A stretch of 10,265 nt of DNA, taken from an uncultured Verrucomicrobiota bacterium. GTDB taxonomy: Bacteria > Verrucomicrobiota > Verrucomicrobiia > Limisphaerales > UBA9464. Under the pieces are notes generated by a model. That model was not told where the DNA came from. It searched no databases and was given only the letters and a program-made list of their open reading frames with translations. The stretch is taken from assembly GCA_903925515.1 (NCBI GenBank), contig CAIYFP010000150.1, positions 1-10,265 of the forward strand, given 5' to 3'. The position numbers and the translations under genes were made by a program. Below are positions 9,301 through 10,265 of the stretch, in pieces. How positions within the stretch are numbered: position 1 is the first letter of the stretch; each line of letters opens with the position of its first letter.

Positions 9301-9784
9301 GGTTCAGCTCGATGTTGCTGGAGGCGGCGGAGAGGCCAAGGCCGCGCACGGTGAAGTTGGAGCTTCCGATGAGGGCGTCGGACGCGGAGCCATTGGCCAC
9401 GTGATACATCTTGCCGTGGAGCAGGTTGAATTGGCGGATGGTCTTGATGGAGACCTTGCGCCGAAGCCAGTCGGCGCAATCCATGGCGACGCGCTTCTGG
9501 GAGAGACGCTCGGCGAGGGACAGGCCATCGGCATCGATGACGAAAGACTTCCTTGGCGCGACCTCGGGGTCGATGTGGTTGATGAAGGCGGGCTCCCCGA
9601 ACAGGAAGTCGAGGTGGTCGATGCGCTCGAGCTCGGCGCGGAGCTTGTCGTAGGCGTAGATCGTGAAGTAGGCGGAGACGATGGAGAGGCGGGAACCGTC
9701 GGCAATGTGGCCGCGGAGGAAGTCGGCGACGATGCCGCGCTTGTGGTTGTCGCGGATGCCGGAGCCGAGGGGCGAGGGAGACAT
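6383..9784 (-). CDS. PLD-like nuclease domain fused to SNF2-family helicase, 1133 aa
   Basis: First gene of the operon. Residues about 1-210 are a phospholipase D-like module with HGKMY (H123, K125) and IGSSNFT (139-145). Only one HKD-type motif is present, and the usual Asp five residues after the Lys is not there; D136 lies just before the GSSN. The SF2/SNF2 motor follows: motif I ADSVGLGKT (K278), motif II DESH (361-364), motif III SATP (S406), motif IV KVLVFTAF (about 726-733), motif V ATDCISEGQ (808-816) and motif VI QRFGRIDR (838-845). A C-terminal region of about 230 residues has no recognised domain. The frame stays open to a TTG at 9925, but the added 47 residues are Pro-rich and lack family features. 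I chose the ATG at 9784, directly before the conserved GIRDNHKRGIVADF; neither start has a Shine-Dalgarno. Likely an ATP-driven DNA translocase, possibly cleaving DNA. Fold certain; nuclease activity inferred. Confidence 0.93.
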   Translation of the reverse strand: MSPSPLGSGIRDNHKRGIVADFLRGHIADGSRLSIVSAYFTIYAYDKLRAELERIDHLDFLFGEPAFINHIDPEVAPRKSFVIDADGLSLAERLSQKRVAMDCADWLRRKVSIKTIRQFNLLHGKMYHVANGSASDALIGSSNFTVRGLGLSAASSNIELNLVVDGSRDRTDLKLWFDELWSNPALVHDVKQDVLLQLQRLYANHSPQFIYYLTLFHLFRHYLDGSRDIDDSLRRVALPDTAIWQALFSFQKDGAKAAINKILDANGCILADSVGLGKTYTALAVIKYFELRNERVLVLCPKKLSRNWTVYTQPSSLNPFTKDKFRFDVLHHTDLSRDAGNVNGISLDTLNWGAYDLVVIDESHNFRNNKPATERPGDATPRRTRYQRLMEDIVSSGVRTKVLLLSATPVNNQLADLRNQISFIAGGDVTRSDPADKAFASNLGVASVRDTTRQAQGHFTLWAKKPPGQRKTRDLLSAIGGDFFKLLDGLSIARSRSQIATHYAAEMERLGGFPHRPPPKSVHPSIDTQQRFLSFEQLDREITRLTLALYHPTSFLRDDLAPDVRSHYEAKIHGAFTQEGRERILIAMMKVNFLKRLESSVDSFRSTLQRTIDKIDQLVERIGAFQSHQSAHPDLDYDALTPDQIEDPDFDPEDFTIGGRRRIHLAHLKLPEWLKAVRNDHVELSYLLEKTMSVTPARDGKLARLREFIADKARNPSVTKDGIPNRKVLVFTAFADTARYLHENLGPWARTEHGLHVAMVCGDGSNAASLGRADFDDILTNFSPRSKRRAEQTQRFPNASEEIDLLVATDCISEGQNLQDCDLLINYDIHWNPVRIIQRFGRIDRIGSRNPAVQLVNFWPVEDLDAYLGIKLRVEARMALVDLAATQTDNLLDPGQIDDLIKEDLLFRDRQLRRLQHEVLDLEDLDDAVSLADFSLDEFRLDLLRYLEANREALEAAGEGLYAVVPPKRDLFAHVRPGAIFCLRHRPSAIPANPRPHAAPASPSAEASRLNPLSPYYLVYVHDDGVVRYGMAQPKEAMLLLRDLASKEPAAHERLCRLFDQQTDDGRDMAHHHGLLLKALVSIQHAFQKRATNVLLSGRNALLPTAAQTPTANPSDFDLVTWLVIKEDNASHA
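6401..6409 (-). promoter_or_regulatory. Possible ribosome binding site of the methyltransferase gene
   Basis: On the minus strand AAGGAAGAC lies inside the helicase coding end, with GGAAG 12 bases before the ATG at 6390. The spacing is slightly long. It is the only purine-rich Shine-Dalgarno-like match I find before any of the three starts, and it supports the ATG at 6390. Confidence 0.4.
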
Positions 9785-9990
9785 GGGGGCAGTTGGGATG
9801 GAGACCGGGTCTGGCGATCGGCCTATGAGGGGATCCAGGGCGAGGCGGCGTTCATCGGATGGGGGATGCTGCCGAGTGAGGGTGGGATTGCCAACGGGGT
9901 AGTTGGGGCCCAAATCCACGCGCAAGCAGCTTATGAGCGAGGGGCTCTCGCCTCGCGCGACGCTGCCAGAGGGTGGATCCCGCCGGCTCT

Positions 9991-10093
9991 CTTCGCGTCT
10001 TCGCGTGATTCAAAAACGATGCCCTCCCCCGTGCTGAACCCGTGATTCATGCAGCCGGGATTTCCTCACGCGAAGACGCAAAGACGCGAAGAA
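9991..10093. repeat. Inverted pair of 8-bp-period GCGAAGAC arrays
   Basis: 10070-10093 consists of three 8-bp units GCGAAGAC, GCAAAGAC, GCGAAGAA. 9991-10008 is the same type in opposite orientation. The arms 9996-10008 and 10066-10078 are an exact 13-bp inverted repeat separated by 57 bases. Such CGCGAAGACGCAAAG strings are familiar as dispersed intergenic repeats in several GC-rich environmental phyla; that statement is from general recall, not a search. Confidence 0.75.
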
Positions 10094-10241
10094 TGCGGCC
10101 TCATGGATGCCCACGCCAAGATTCATGCCCATCCCCCTGATCCCCGCGTAAGCCGTTCTTGAGCCAAGCCCACTCCCACAGCAGCCGATGCCATGGGAAG
10201 CCACGGAGGAGCGTCTCCCGGTGCATGAGGTTGATCCGCCC

Positions 10242-10265
10242 GCAGAGACGCTGAGACGCAGAGGA
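10242..10265. repeat. Second 8-bp-period array (GCAGAGAC type), at the right edge
   Basis: Units GCAGAGAC, GCTGAGAC and GCAGAGGA follow one another and stop at the window edge, so the array may continue. They share the GCNRAGAC pattern with the array at 10070-10093, about 170 bases away, and look like a diverged relative of it. Confidence 0.65.

Larger units (their letters stand above)
9785..10265. other. Region upstream of the operon: no gene, several short repeats
   Basis: This stretch should contain the operon promoter, but I find no convincing -35/-10 pair on the minus strand. A 6-bp stem with an 8-base loop (GCGAGG 9937-9942, CCTCGC 9951-9956) lies just upstream of the alternative TTG start and could be an operator or chance. 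CGTGATTCA occurs twice in direct orientation (10004-10012 and 10041-10049). The minus-strand open frame at 10204-10010 has no recognisable product and overlaps the repeats, so I do not call it. Confidence 0.5.

Noticed and set aside
2611..9784. Calling the locus BREX or DISARM
   Set aside because: Only one or two components resemble those systems. PglZ, BrxC, DrmA and DrmB are not in the window, and the third gene is an ABC ATPase belonging to neither core.
9785..9925. N-terminal extension of the helicase to a TTG codon at 9925
   Set aside because: The 47 extra residues are Pro/Arg-rich, with no family features and no ribosome binding site. Conserved-looking sequence begins just after the ATG at 9784.
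6461..10045. A 1194-codon open frame on the plus strand opposite the helicase
   Set aside because: The helicase motifs on the minus strand are unmistakable. The antisense frame gives a Glu/Gly/Val/Asp-rich sequence without domains, as expected when codons nearly all end in C or G, so that stops are rare on the other strand.

Overview
The window is GC-rich bacterial DNA carrying one compact three-gene operon on the minus strand (about 9784 down to 941), flanked on both sides by repeat-rich, apparently non-coding DNA. The repeat types (a palindromic 21-bp satellite, a hairpin-rich element with inverted ends, and 8-bp-period GCNRAGAC arrays) and the weak or absent Shine-Dalgarno sequences suggest a Verrucomicrobiota/Planctomycetota-like environmental bacterium. 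That placement is inference from style, not a marker gene.

Layout, left to right. Positions 1-213 hold the end of a tandem array of 21/22-bp units that continues off the left edge. Positions 294-444 hold a 151-bp element with inverted terminal repeats and four hairpins. Positions 445-940 show nothing I can call a gene. Then, all on the minus strand: an ABC/RecF-type ATPase (2614-941), a very large Eco57I/PglX-like N6-adenine DNA methyltransferase (6390-2611), and a phospholipase D-SNF2 helicase fusion (start probably 9784, end 6383). Transcription runs helicase, then methyltransferase, then ATPase. The junctions overlap by 8 bp and 4 bp (ATGA), so the three are almost certainly co-translated. 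Positions 9785-10265 hold short inverted and direct repeats but no supported gene.

Working model (inference): a restriction-modification-like anti-phage cassette. The methyltransferase would mark host DNA. The PLD-helicase would translocate on, and perhaps cut, unmarked DNA. The ATPase, with a C-terminal helical HEPN-like region, would be a sensor, regulator or second effector. It recalls BREX (PglX) and class 1 DISARM (SNF2 helicase plus PglX-like methylase), but no PglZ, BrxC, DrmA or DrmB is visible, so the combination is not a textbook system. A marked change of base composition inside the methyltransferase gene, just before its target-recognition region, suggests mosaic origin.
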